A stretch of 61,868 bases of DNA from a virus. Within the stretch, counting starts at the first letter, position 1. Each line of letters begins with the position of its first letter. The translations under genes and the position numbers were made by a program. Shown here piece by piece: positions 49,723 to 56,985 of the stretch. Under the pieces are notes generated by a model, which saw only the letters and a program-made list of their open reading frames with translations, ran no database searches and was not told where the DNA came from. Location: positions 1-61,868 of IMG/VR virus record IMGVR_UViG_3300037843_001193. One strand, given 5' to 3'.

Positions 49723-50093
49723 GCCGCTGCCTGTGCCGCCCCCTCTTCCTTCTTCCCGCTCCAGAGCTTGCTCCACTCCCGCTGGCGCTGCACCTCCTGG
49801 CGCAGCCCCCTGGCGGAGAAGTGCTCGATGCCCCGGTACTGCCATGCGTCCCCCAGCGGGATGTGTATCAGGACTGCCGGGCTGAGGCTGTACACCATGT
49901 AGATGGCGTGCCCGTCCGCCACGGGGAAGGTGATTGTCTCCCCCTTGCAGTCGCCGCTGCCGTGCTCCGTGCAGTACTGCCGGAGCTTTCCTATGTACTC
50001 CGCCTCGGTCCTCTGCCATGCCTTCCAGTCGAAGTGCTCGAAGTCCATCTCCGGGACGGGCAGTTCCCTGGGCGGTCCGTAAACCTTGGCCAT
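49719..50093 (-). CDS. Conserved phage hypothetical protein, 124 aa
   Basis: GGAGGAGGGAAG precedes the ATG. YGPPRELPVPEMDFEHFDWK, then GETITFPVADGHAIYMVYSL and IHIPLGDAWQ, follow a pattern seen in other phage genomes. Function unknown. Its leader contains a small stem (CCTGG...CCAGG) after the promoter at 50134. Confidence 0.65.
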   Translation of the reverse strand: MAKVYGPPRELPVPEMDFEHFDWKAWQRTEAEYIGKLRQYCTEHGSGDCKGETITFPVADGHAIYMVYSLSPAVLIHIPLGDAWQYRGIEHFSARGLRQEVQRQREWSKLWSGKKEEGAAQAAA

Positions 50094-50133
50094 TCTGCTT
50101 CCCTCCTCCTGCCTGGTATTGTCTTCCAGGCAT

Positions 50134-50169
50134 AGTATACACCGTCCTACACGGGGCAGGCGGGGATTC
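50134..50169 (-). promoter_or_regulatory. Accessory-type promoter (minus strand)
   Basis: Minus strand: GAATCC (50169-50164), 24 bases, then TATACT (50139-50134), with GTGTAGGACGGTG before the -10, nearly identical to the promoter at 44968. Confidence 0.75.
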
Positions 50170-50173
50170 TACG

Positions 50174-50317
50174 TCACATCCTGGGGCCCAGCATCTCTCC
50201 CAGCCTTTCCTTGTAGCGCTCGAAGCGGAAGGACTCCCTCGCCCACCGCCTTATCCAGGCAGGGGCCATCCTCCAGGCGGTCCGAGGGTTCCTTGGGAAC
50301 AGCCTTCTCTTCCTCAT
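50174..50317 (-). CDS. Small very basic protein, 47 aa
   Basis: The frame reads MRKRRLFPRNPRTAWRM, then AWIRRWARESFRFERYKERL. It is rich in Arg and Trp. The ribosome site is weak; TATAGT lies just upstream and might give a short leader. Function unknown. Confidence 0.45.
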   Translation of the reverse strand: MRKRRLFPRNPRTAWRMAPAWIRRWARESFRFERYKERLGEMLGPRM

Positions 50318-50363
50318 GGCTCTACTATACCTTGGTCTTCGGCGGGCGGGGGGTAATACCGGT

Positions 50364-51059
50364 CTAGTTCATGGTGTTCAGGAGTTCCAGGGCCTTCCTG
50401 CGCCTCTCGTCCCCGTGGGGGATGCGGGCCCTGGCCCCCCTTGGGGTACGGCATGGCAGGCCAGCAGCCTGCCCGCACTTGGGGCATTCTGAGAAGCGGG
50501 TACTGTCCGTGAACAGCCAGCCCGAGAACAGGGCGGCCGTGACCGGCAGGTCCAGGCTGGTCGGGTCGGGGTCTAGCCCCCTCCAGTCGTCGTCAAGGGG
50601 CTGCGGAGTGCCGTCCAGGAGGAAAGCAGCAAGGGAGGACATACGCATCTTTGACGGCTTCGATACCTGCCAGTTGGGGGGCCTCGTCTCCGGGCTGCTG
50701 AGGTGGCCCCACCATACGGCAAGCTCCCTCCCAGCCCTCATGCGCCTCCCGATGATGGTCTTTACCCCGTCATGGATGCCAACAAGCTGCGCCCCGTCCC
50801 GGAGCCTCCAGCTCCACTCCTCGTGGGCCGGGGCCCAGACAGGGAACAGGTCAGGGATACTGAGCCAGAGCCGAACCTCTGCGAAGCCCTCCGTTGTCAC
50901 CCTGACATGGGCGGGGTCTACGATGTTCAGCCCCTCATCCCTTCCTTCTCTGTAGGCATCCCACAGGTGGTCCATTCGCCATTCTTCTAGCTTCTTCTCT
51001 ATGGGGACAATAAGGCCTTTCTGTCTTAGTGATTCGAGCTTGGCGGGAGAAAGCGGCAT
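50364..51059 (-). CDS. Hypothetical protein with C-terminal zinc motif, 231 aa
   Basis: The ATG at 51059 begins MPLSPAKLESLRQKGLIVP. The middle is Trp-rich and mixed. The C end has CPKCGQAAGLPCRTPRGARA and a HGDERRRKALELL helix. A CPxCG...G..C..P.G..... HxxR..A pattern of this kind is common in actinobacterial and phage proteins with a short zinc motif. Role unknown. Confidence 0.6.
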   Translation of the reverse strand: MPLSPAKLESLRQKGLIVPIEKKLEEWRMDHLWDAYREGRDEGLNIVDPAHVRVTTEGFAEVRLWLSIPDLFPVWAPAHEEWSWRLRDGAQLVGIHDGVKTIIGRRMRAGRELAVWWGHLSSPETRPPNWQVSKPSKMRMSSLAAFLLDGTPQPLDDDWRGLDPDPTSLDLPVTAALFSGWLFTDSTRFSECPKCGQAAGLPCRTPRGARARIPHGDERRRKALELLNTMN

Positions 51060-51064
51060 AGGGG

Positions 51065-51223
51065 CTACGCCTTGTTGCAGACGACCGCCATGAACTTGCG
51101 CCAGTCCGCCAGGGTACGGGGGGACTTCCGGTAGACGTCCTCCGCTGCTGTGACCTTGCGGACGGCTTCCTTTTTGGCGGCGGCTAGCTTTGTGGCGGCT
51201 TCCTTTTTGGTCTGCTTTGCCAT
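51065..51223 (-). CDS. Small Lys/Ala-rich protein, 52 aa
   Basis: GGAGGG precedes the ATG. The front is a repetitive helix (TKKEAATKLAAAKKEAVRK) from a short internal duplication, and the end is DWRKFMAVVCNKA. It may bind DNA, like a small histone-type protein. It is the first gene after the promoter at 51246. Confidence 0.5.
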   Translation of the reverse strand: MAKQTKKEAATKLAAAKKEAVRKVTAAEDVYRKSPRTLADWRKFMAVVCNKA

Positions 51224-51245
51224 GGGTGTTTTTCCCTCCACCTAT

Positions 51246-51281
51246 ATAATACACCGGAAAGCCTCTTTCCGGGAGGGATTC
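51246..51281 (-). promoter_or_regulatory. Accessory-type promoter with a hairpin in its spacer
   Basis: Minus strand: GAATCC (51281-51276), 24 bases, then TATTAT (51251-51246), preceded by GGTG. The spacer holds a perfect eight-pair palindrome, CCGGAAAG and CTTTCCGG around three bases (51254-51272), a candidate operator. Confidence 0.7.
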
Positions 51282-51300
51282 TACACGTAGATACATATTT

Positions 51301-51441
51301 CTACATGTTTTTCTTGGCAGGCTTATCCCGCTTCTTATCAGGCACTTCCGCTTCCGGCCGCCTGTAGCACTTCGGGCAGCGCTCCAGCTTTGCGATGCTG
51401 TTCCCGCACCCTGGGCAGACGCTCCCTATCGAGTATGCCAT
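51301..51441 (-). CDS. Small zinc-ribbon protein, 46 aa
   Basis: GAGGGAGG precedes an ATG that overlaps the previous stop (TGATG). CPGCGNSIAKLERCPKC is a two-pair zinc ribbon; the tail is Lys-rich. It probably contacts nucleic acid or ribosomes. Confidence 0.55.
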   Translation of the reverse strand: MAYSIGSVCPGCGNSIAKLERCPKCYRRPEAEVPDKKRDKPAKKNM

Positions 51442-51674
51442 CACTGCCTCCCTCTGCATGGGTCCCTCGGGGGCACCATGCCCCCCCTCTCGCATACGTC
51501 ATGGAGGTACAGCACCCTGTGCCTGGCCCCCCGCCTGCCCACCAGGGTTATCCCCCGGCGTGGGACGCCGGCCCCGTAGAGCCTGTTGCAAGGGGGCCTT
51601 CCACGCAGCAGGTGGCCCACTACCACCTGCCTGCACCTGGTGCATAGCCCCAGGAAGTACGGTACCCTCTTCAT
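51441..51674 (-). CDS. Small basic Cys protein, 77 aa
   Basis: GGGAG precedes the ATG at 51674 (MKRVPYFLGLCTRCRQVVVG). The rest is Arg/Gly-rich with two further cysteines and may complete a zinc site. No family is recognised. Confidence 0.5.
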   Translation of the reverse strand: MKRVPYFLGLCTRCRQVVVGHLLRGRPPCNRLYGAGVPRRGITLVGRRGARHRVLYLHDVCERGGMVPPRDPCRGRQ

Positions 51675-51687
51675 GGCAGCGCTCCCT

Positions 51688-52614
51688 CTAGTCATACCAG
51701 CACCTTGCATAGCGCTTCCCTACCTCGAACTCGTCGGCCCTCCCGAAGGCCTCCCTGAACGCCTTCCCCTCCCTGGTGCCGACCCTCCCCTCCTTCTCCA
51801 GCCCCTCGATGGTAAGGCGGACGTCGCCCCTGTCGGGGGAGACAGCGTAGCCGTGCGCCGTCCAGGAGGGGTGCTTGCGCATGAACCCCAGGAAGGCGGC
51901 GTTGCCGGGGCAGTTGTTCCAGGGTCCCTCTGAGGCGACCCCCAGGCGGGTCAGCCTCTCCAGCGCCCTCAGGCTCAGCCCCTTGAAGTTCCGGGTGCCG
52001 CCGCAGGGGAACCCGCTGGGGCTGGAGCCGAAGCGCTCCTTCCAGTAGGCGTCGGACTTGGCGAAGAAGGGGGCGAGTATCAGGTCCCTCTTGTCGTATA
52101 CCCCGTTGCCCAGGGCCTTCCTCACCTGCCTGTCCAGGGCGATGTCCCAGAACGGCATCGCCCGGACCAGCCTCTCCGTCCTCGGGCTGTTGAACCGGTA
52201 GGTGTCCATGTCGGGCAGGGCCAGGGGGCCGTCGGAGTTGCCGGGGGTCGTCATCACGCAGCGCTCGCACTGGCGCACGCACCACTTGTTCATCTTCTCC
52301 CCGGTCCTGGGCCTCCAGTCGGGCTTGCCGTGCCCCCCCTCGTAGGTGCCGAGGTCCGTAGGGGCCTTTCCCAGGAGGCGGTCCGGGATATAGGCGTGGT
52401 TGTCGGGGTCTACCTCCTCGTCCCTCTTGAGGAACGGGAGCGTCCCCTCCTCTATCTCCTGCATGTCGCTGGTACTGGTGCCGATGCCCACCAGGCTCCC
52501 CCCTGCGTCGAAGTACACACGGGGGCGGCACTGGATGCCCCATGCCTTGCGGCAGTCGTTGTCGCACCCCACCCTTGCGCCCTGTGCGAAGTACACGATG
52601 CGCTTCTCAATCAT
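51688..52614 (-). CDS. Two-domain hypothetical protein, 308 aa
   Basis: GGGAGG precedes the ATG at 52614. The first 120 residues contain GCDNDCRKAWGIQCRPR, AYIPDRLLGKAPTDLGTYEG and NKWCVRQCERC, a cysteine-rich pattern seen in small phage proteins. The second part (FNSPRTERLVRAMPFW to the end) looks like a different globular domain, so this may be a fusion of two usually separate proteins. Function unknown. Confidence 0.6.
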   Translation of the reverse strand: MIEKRIVYFAQGARVGCDNDCRKAWGIQCRPRVYFDAGGSLVGIGTSTSDMQEIEEGTLPFLKRDEEVDPDNHAYIPDRLLGKAPTDLGTYEGGHGKPDWRPRTGEKMNKWCVRQCERCVMTTPGNSDGPLALPDMDTYRFNSPRTERLVRAMPFWDIALDRQVRKALGNGVYDKRDLILAPFFAKSDAYWKERFGSSPSGFPCGGTRNFKGLSLRALERLTRLGVASEGPWNNCPGNAAFLGFMRKHPSWTAHGYAVSPDRGDVRLTIEGLEKEGRVGTREGKAFREAFGRADEFEVGKRYARCWYD

Positions 52615-52636
52615 GCCACGGCCTCCCATGCCAGCT

Positions 52637-52891
52637 TTAGCAGCGTGCGTTCCACCAGTCCCAGATGCCCTTGCCGTAGATGGCCTCCAGGACGGCCTCG
52701 AAGCACCAGTGTGCCTGGTCGTCGTCGTCCTTCCCCTCGGCATGCGCCTCGACTATCTCCTTCGCCAGGCGCACGACGCCGTCGAAGCTCGGGCTGGCAA
52801 GCGCCTCCGGGGGCGCACTGGCCTCCTTCTGCCGCCGCTCCAGCTCGGCCTTCAGCTCCTCGTCGCTTACCCCCCTCAGCCTGCTTGCCAT
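52637..52891 (-). CDS. Helical hypothetical protein, 84 aa
   Basis: GGAGGG precedes the ATG. The product is mostly helix (SDEELKAELERRQKEAS), then an acidic part (EAHAEGKDDDDQAHW). No family is recognised. Confidence 0.55.
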   Translation of the reverse strand: MASRLRGVSDEELKAELERRQKEASAPPEALASPSFDGVVRLAKEIVEAHAEGKDDDDQAHWCFEAVLEAIYGKGIWDWWNARC

Positions 52892-52930
52892 GCGTATCCC
52901 TCCGTTTCAGGGGAGGAGCAGGCCAGGCGC

Positions 52931-53119
52931 TTACAGCCCCGCCAGCCCCTCCCGGATTCTCAGCGCCAGAACGGCGCACTTGCCGGCCTCCTGCCTGTTG
53001 AACTCTACCTGGACGGTGCTCCACCCCCCTGCCTCTATCCGCCCGTTCCACTCCTCCAGGTCCAGCGAGAGCCTCTCCAGCTTCCCTGCCGTCTCCTCCA
53101 TCAAGGCCTTCATGTTCAT
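52931..53119 (-). CDS. Small helical protein, 62 aa
   Basis: GGAGG precedes the ATG. The front is a helix (LMEETAGKLERLSLDLEEW) followed by a short strand pair and a final helix. Its ATG overlaps the stop of the frame at 53116. Function unknown. Confidence 0.5.
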   Translation of the reverse strand: MNMKALMEETAGKLERLSLDLEEWNGRIEAGGWSTVQVEFNRQEAGKCAVLALRIREGLAGL

Positions 53120-53244
53120 GCTGTATCCTCCGTATGCCTCCGCTCAGCCTCCTGCTCGGCAAGCCGTGCCATCGCCCGTTGCTCGCCGCCGCAGGTCCAG
53201 CTCGTCCAGCAGGCCCGGCAGCTCGGGAGGAACACCTTCTCCAT
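53116..53244 (-). CDS. Possible 42-residue Cys protein overlapping another gene
   Basis: It reads MEKVFLPSCRACWTSWTCGG and then a charged helix, with high GC at third positions and an ATGA overlap with the next gene. It shares 101 bases with the gene at 53144 in another frame and has no ribosome site. Either frame could be the shadow in the shared part. Confidence 0.35.
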   Translation of the reverse strand: MEKVFLPSCRACWTSWTCGGEQRAMARLAEQEAERRHTEDTA

Positions 53245-53350
53245 CGGTGCGCCTGGGGCCGCACTCGAAGCAGCAGTGGGCGCACTGGTAGCAGCACCTT
53301 GTGGTCAGGCGGACCGTGATGACACGCCCCTCCGGGGTCTTCTTACCCAC
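53144..53350 (-). CDS. Small protein with a radical-SAM-like Cys signature, 68 aa
   Basis: AGGGGGAC precedes the GTG. VITVRLTTRCCYQCAHCCFE shows the CxxxCxxC arrangement and the preceding strand of radical SAM enzymes, but the protein is far too short for one and lacks the rest of the barrel. It may be a remnant, a zinc or iron-sulfur peptide, or one half of a split protein. Confidence 0.45.
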   Translation of the reverse strand: MGKKTPEGRVITVRLTTRCCYQCAHCCFECGPRRTDGEGVPPELPGLLDELDLRRRATGDGTACRAGG

Positions 53351-53687
53351 TCTTGTCCCCCTGCCACATCTCCTCCGTGTGCCCGCACTCCCTGCACTGC
53401 CAGGAGTCGCCCATCACGTCGTGGACCTCCTCCATCCTCTTGCCGCACCCTGGACAGACGCCAAAGCGGGCGTCCGCCTCCTTGAGTAGCTGCCGCAGGG
53501 CCTTACTGACCCTGTATACCCTTTCCTCGGGCTTCTTCTTCCTCCTGGGGGCCTGGAGGCGGGCCACCACCTCGACATAGACGTCCCCGCTGTCAATGCC
53601 CAGAGCCTTTGCCACCCCCCCGCCTACCAGGAGGTCCAGCTTCCCCTGGCGCAGGGGGACATATCCCTTGTAGCTGAACCGCTTCAC
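53343..53687 (-). CDS. Zinc-ribbon protein with a small beta front, 114 aa
   Basis: The GTG overlaps the previous stop as GTGA. The front (YVPLRQGKLDLLVGGG, then VAKALGIDSGDVYVEVV) resembles a swapped-hairpin DNA-binding strand set, although this is only a visual likeness. Residues 80-105 hold CPGCGK and CRECGH, a zinc ribbon. A regulator is possible. Confidence 0.6.
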   Translation of the reverse strand: MKRFSYKGYVPLRQGKLDLLVGGGVAKALGIDSGDVYVEVVARLQAPRRKKKPEERVYRVSKALRQLLKEADARFGVCPGCGKRMEEVHDVMGDSWQCRECGHTEEMWQGDKSG

Positions 53688-53989
53688 TGCCCCTCCAGTG
53701 CCTTGATTTTCTCGGGGTCCGCCGCCCTGGCTATGGCTATGAGGTCGGCCAGGTTGACGTTCAGCAGGCCGGAGGCCCCCTTCACGATAGTCAGGAAGAG
53801 GTTGTATCCCCCTACCATGTTGGGGGTCATGCTGGCGTCGCTCAAGCGGAGGTGGGGCACGCAGCCGTTGTCCAGGCCGTGCCCGTGGACGCACCCGAAC
53901 ACCCCCTGCTTGTCCGGGGTGCGCATGTCGGGCCAGCAGTCCTTGGTTATCTCCACCAGGGCCTCGTGAAGGTCGGCGAGCCTGCTCAT
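53684..53989 (-). CDS. Hypothetical protein, 101 aa
   Basis: GGAGGG precedes the ATG, following the promoter at 54012. The front is helical with DLHEALVEITKDCWPDM; a His/Cys patch (GCVHGHGLDNGCVPH) might bind metal. It leads the minus-strand operon that faces away from the terminase gene. Confidence 0.55.
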   Translation of the reverse strand: MSRLADLHEALVEITKDCWPDMRTPDKQGVFGCVHGHGLDNGCVPHLRLSDASMTPNMVGGYNLFLTIVKGASGLLNVNLADLIAIARAADPEKIKALEGQ

Positions 53990-54011
53990 CGGGGTTGGTC
54001 CCTCCGCTATA

Positions 54012-54048
54012 AGAATACACCGGGCGGGCCTGCCTTCCCCTGGGATTC
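54012..54048 (-). promoter_or_regulatory. Accessory-type promoter (minus strand)
   Basis: Minus strand: GAATCC (54048-54043), 25 bases, then TATTCT (54017-54012), preceded by GGTG. It diverges from the terminase gene. Confidence 0.7.
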
Positions 54049-54076
54049 CTCTATTGCTCTCTCATATAGGAGGGGT

Positions 54077-56101
54077 ATGCCCAGCGCAGGCAGGTTCAGG
54101 AGGGGAGAGGGCTTCATCAGCAAGTCGGTGGAGGAGAGGGGGATATCCGTCCCCCACGAGACCCTCAACGCCGTGGACTTCATAGAGTCCCACCGTGGCC
54201 TGAGCGTCAGGCTCTTCCCCGTCCAGCGCCTCATCATAAAGTGCGTGTTCGGCGTCCCGATGGATTACAAGGAGAAGAAGGTCCCCCTCTACGACGTCTT
54301 CCGGGAGCGCCTGCTCACCACGGTCACGGAGTCCGAGGCCCTGCATATCTTCCACGAGGAGGGGCGCTGCAACATAGGGGACTGGCGGGACATCCCCGAG
54401 AGGGGGTACAACGAGGCCTGCATCATCGCTGGCCGCAGGGGGGGCAAGTCCCAGCTAGTCAGCGCCATGGCGGCATACAAGCTCTACCTCCTCCTCAACT
54501 TCCGCAGCCCCCAGGAGTACTTCGACCTCGTCCCGAACTCCCACATAGACTTCACCTTCCTGGCCCAGGACGAGGAGGGGTCGGACCGCCTCTACGACAA
54601 GCTGCGTGAGGACGTCAACCGGGCCCCCTTCTTCGCCCCCTTCTTCAAGGCAGGCACCGGCACCTGGATGGGGTTCATCACCGAGTCCGACCGTGGCAAG
54701 AGGGATGTCACCCCCACCGTCAACGTGGACTCCCACCCCTGCACCACCCGCTCCGTGCGCAGCCCCAGCAGCCTTATGCTGGCCCTGGACGAGTTCGCCC
54801 ACTTCCGGTCGGAGAAGGGTTCCACCTCGGACGAGGTCTACCAGGCGGCCACGCCCAGCACCCTCAACTTCCACCATGCCGAGCTGCTGAACGGCTCCTG
54901 GATAAGCCAGGAGCAGATGAAGCACCTCGACCCCCCGCAGTACAGGGAGTTCCAGGACTCGCTCATCGTCAGCATCAGCTCCCCCTGGACCAAGGTCGGC
55001 AAGATGTACGACCTCCACAGGCTGGCCCTGGACAAGGGGAAGGACTCCAGCATCTTCACCCTGAGGGTATCGACGGCGGAGATGAACCCCACCGTCCTCC
55101 CCAAGATACTCCACGAGGAGCACGAGAAGAGTCCGATGACGTTCAGGGCGGAGTACGGGGGGCAGTTCCTCGACTCCTCCGAGACCTACGTCACCGAGGC
55201 CACTATCCGGGCATGCACGGACGTCAGGTACACCGAGGGGCCCGACCCCAAGCCCATCCCCGAGACCGCCCGCCTCAACCTGACGGTCTTCGCCCCCTCC
55301 TGCATCGGCCGGCAGTACTTCTGGGGCCTGGACCTGGGCATGATGAGGAACGCCACGGCGGTCGCCATCGGGCACCTGGAGCACGTCGGGGGCAAGAACC
55401 CCCTGATGCTGGTGTACGACTACATCGACCGCATGATGGTCGGGGAGAGGTTCGAGGGGCCCGGGGTGGAGGCGGTGCCCGGCGCTACCAAGTACGTCGG
55501 CTACCGGGCGCTGCCCCTGGAGGACATCGTCCTCTGGCTGCGGGCGCTCAACCGGGTCATGCCCTGCTTCCGTGGGGCCACCGACCAGCACGGCGGGCAG
55601 CAGCTCGTCCAGCTATTGGAGATAAACGAGATATACAATATCGAGCTGCTCAACCTCACTACCATTATAAACTCCCAGATGGCCTTCGCCCTCAAGGGGT
55701 ACATGGACAACACCAGGTGCAGGTTCCCCTACGTCCCCAGGTTCATGCACGAGCTGAGGACGGTGGAGGCGGAGTACGTCGGCAAGTACCAGATTAGGGT
55801 CCAGGCACCCCCGGAGAAGGGGGCCACGGACGACATGTGCGACGCCGCCGAGGAGGTCGCCTACGTCGCCCAGAAGTGGCTGATGGACGAGGGGGGCCTG
55901 CACGTGGACCCCTCCGGGGCCAGCCTCGCCATCCAGGAGCAGATGCAGAAGCCGCCCGCCCCCCTCATGTCCCTGGACGGGGTAAGCATGACGGACATCA
56001 AGGTCATAGAGCGGATGCGCAGGCTACAGAGGGGGCTGATGATGTCCCCCGGCACGGTGGTGGTGGCCAACCCCTTCCACCGGAGGACGAGGCTGAGGTA
56101 A
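54077..56101 (+). CDS. terL: Terminase large subunit, 674 aa
   Basis: The packaging motor of the head. Walker A is AGRRGGKS at 118-125 and Walker B LMLALDEFAHF with Asp238-Glu239. The nuclease half starts at GLDLGMMRNATA with Asp419 and continues through TDQHGG and ATDDMCDAAEEV, the acidic residues expected for an RNase-H-like nuclease. The length is normal for large myoviruses. TAGGAGGGG lies almost against the ATG at 54077. No small subunit is recognised nearby. Confidence 0.92.
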   Translation: MPSAGRFRRGEGFISKSVEERGISVPHETLNAVDFIESHRGLSVRLFPVQRLIIKCVFGVPMDYKEKKVPLYDVFRERLLTTVTESEALHIFHEEGRCNIGDWRDIPERGYNEACIIAGRRGGKSQLVSAMAAYKLYLLLNFRSPQEYFDLVPNSHIDFTFLAQDEEGSDRLYDKLREDVNRAPFFAPFFKAGTGTWMGFITESDRGKRDVTPTVNVDSHPCTTRSVRSPSSLMLALDEFAHFRSEKGSTSDEVYQAATPSTLNFHHAELLNGSWISQEQMKHLDPPQYREFQDSLIVSISSPWTKVGKMYDLHRLALDKGKDSSIFTLRVSTAEMNPTVLPKILHEEHEKSPMTFRAEYGGQFLDSSETYVTEATIRACTDVRYTEGPDPKPIPETARLNLTVFAPSCIGRQYFWGLDLGMMRNATAVAIGHLEHVGGKNPLMLVYDYIDRMMVGERFEGPGVEAVPGATKYVGYRALPLEDIVLWLRALNRVMPCFRGATDQHGGQQLVQLLEINEIYNIELLNLTTIINSQMAFALKGYMDNTRCRFPYVPRFMHELRTVEAEYVGKYQIRVQAPPEKGATDDMCDAAEEVAYVAQKWLMDEGGLHVDPSGASLAIQEQMQKPPAPLMSLDGVSMTDIKVIERMRRLQRGLMMSPGTVVVANPFHRRTRLR

Positions 56102-56126
56102 ACCCCTAGCTACACGGCCCATATAT

Positions 56127-56142
56127 GAGGGAACCTACCCTC
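56127..56142 (+). promoter_or_regulatory. Leader hairpin before the gene at 56157
   Basis: GAGGG-AACCTA-CCCTC is a five-pair stem directly before AGGAG. It follows GGCCCATATATGAGGG, similar to the boxes before structural genes. Confidence 0.4.
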
Positions 56143-56156
56143 TAGGAGAAGACTGG

Positions 56157-56705
56157 ATGCTGTTCTTCCTGGACCCCAGCGCAGCGCAGCCCGGCCCGTG
56201 GACCTGGCTGATAAAGTACGCCCTCCCCGGCCTGGGATGGCCTACCCTTATCCTAATCGCCTGGAAGATAAGCAGATACCTTGCCAAGGCGGAGGACAAG
56301 GCCAAGGAGGTCCTCACCTCCGCCGTGAAGGACATCGAGGCCAACACCAAGACCATCAAGTCGGCCGACGAGAGCCTGTCCAGGCTTGCAGGCACCTTTG
56401 AGCAGCACACCAAGGACGACGACCGCAACTTCAAGGACATCTATGACACCCTGAAGGACCACCGGGAGCAGTCCAGGGCCATGCTGGAACTCCTGAACAG
56501 CCGTACGACGCTCTTCGGGGACGTCTCCAAGGCCATCCAGTCCCTTGCCGAGGCGATACACCACCAGTCGGACGTGCATGCCTCGCAGTTCGAGATTATC
56601 CGGGGGATAGCCGAGAGGCAGGCCACGCTTGCCGCCAACCAGGAGCATATCACGCAGGGCTTCCAGAGGGTGGTCGAGCAGCTCATCTCCCTGATGAAGG
56701 AGTAG
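56157..56705 (+). CDS. Membrane-anchored coiled-coil protein, 182 aa
   Basis: One hydrophobic segment near 18-38 (YALPGLGWPTLILIAW) is followed by a long coiled coil to the end. The layout resembles small envelope or virion spike-like proteins and some lysis accessory proteins. AGGAG precedes the ATG. Function unknown. Confidence 0.55.
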   Translation: MLFFLDPSAAQPGPWTWLIKYALPGLGWPTLILIAWKISRYLAKAEDKAKEVLTSAVKDIEANTKTIKSADESLSRLAGTFEQHTKDDDRNFKDIYDTLKDHREQSRAMLELLNSRTTLFGDVSKAIQSLAEAIHHQSDVHASQFEIIRGIAERQATLAANQEHITQGFQRVVEQLISLMKE

Positions 56706-56714
56706 CGGGACGGT

Positions 56715-56975
56715 ATGGGTACAGAGGACAAGGACGACAAGGGGAAGGGCAGCGGCCTCCCTATGGGGAAGCTTGAGGACGCCCTGGTCCGGTTCGAGAA
56801 CACGGGCCTGGCGGGCCCCGTGCTTGCCTCCCCCATGGAGAAGCTGGAGGATACCCTGGTCCGGTTCGAGACCATGTGCCTGAACGGGACAGGGCAGCAT
56901 TTCAGGAACAGGCTGAAGGCAAGGGTGGGCACCAGGCTCCATACCATGCTGGCCCGGCTGGGAAGCCTGTCGTAG
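56715..56975 (+). CDS. Small protein with an internal repeat, 86 aa
   Basis: Residues 18-31 (MGKLEDALVRFEN) and 41-53 (MEKLEDTLVRFET) are a direct repeat. The rest is basic and helical. Function unknown. Confidence 0.5.
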   Translation: MGTEDKDDKGKGSGLPMGKLEDALVRFENTGLAGPVLASPMEKLEDTLVRFETMCLNGTGQHFRNRLKARVGTRLHTMLARLGSLS

Positions 56976-56985
56976 GGGAGAGCAG

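Noticed and set aside
51160-51215. A direct repeat (GCGGCTTCCTTTTTGG, twice).
   Set aside because: It encodes the repeated Lys/Ala helix of the gene at 51065 and needs no further explanation.
53144-53350. A full radical SAM enzyme.
   Set aside because: Only the N-terminal cysteine signature is present; 68 residues cannot make the barrel.
11366-54020. Scattered GTGTAT...GGTGTATA repeats considered as a CRISPR or transposon-end array.
   Set aside because: They are dispersed, lie between genes in both orientations, and keep fixed promoter spacing.
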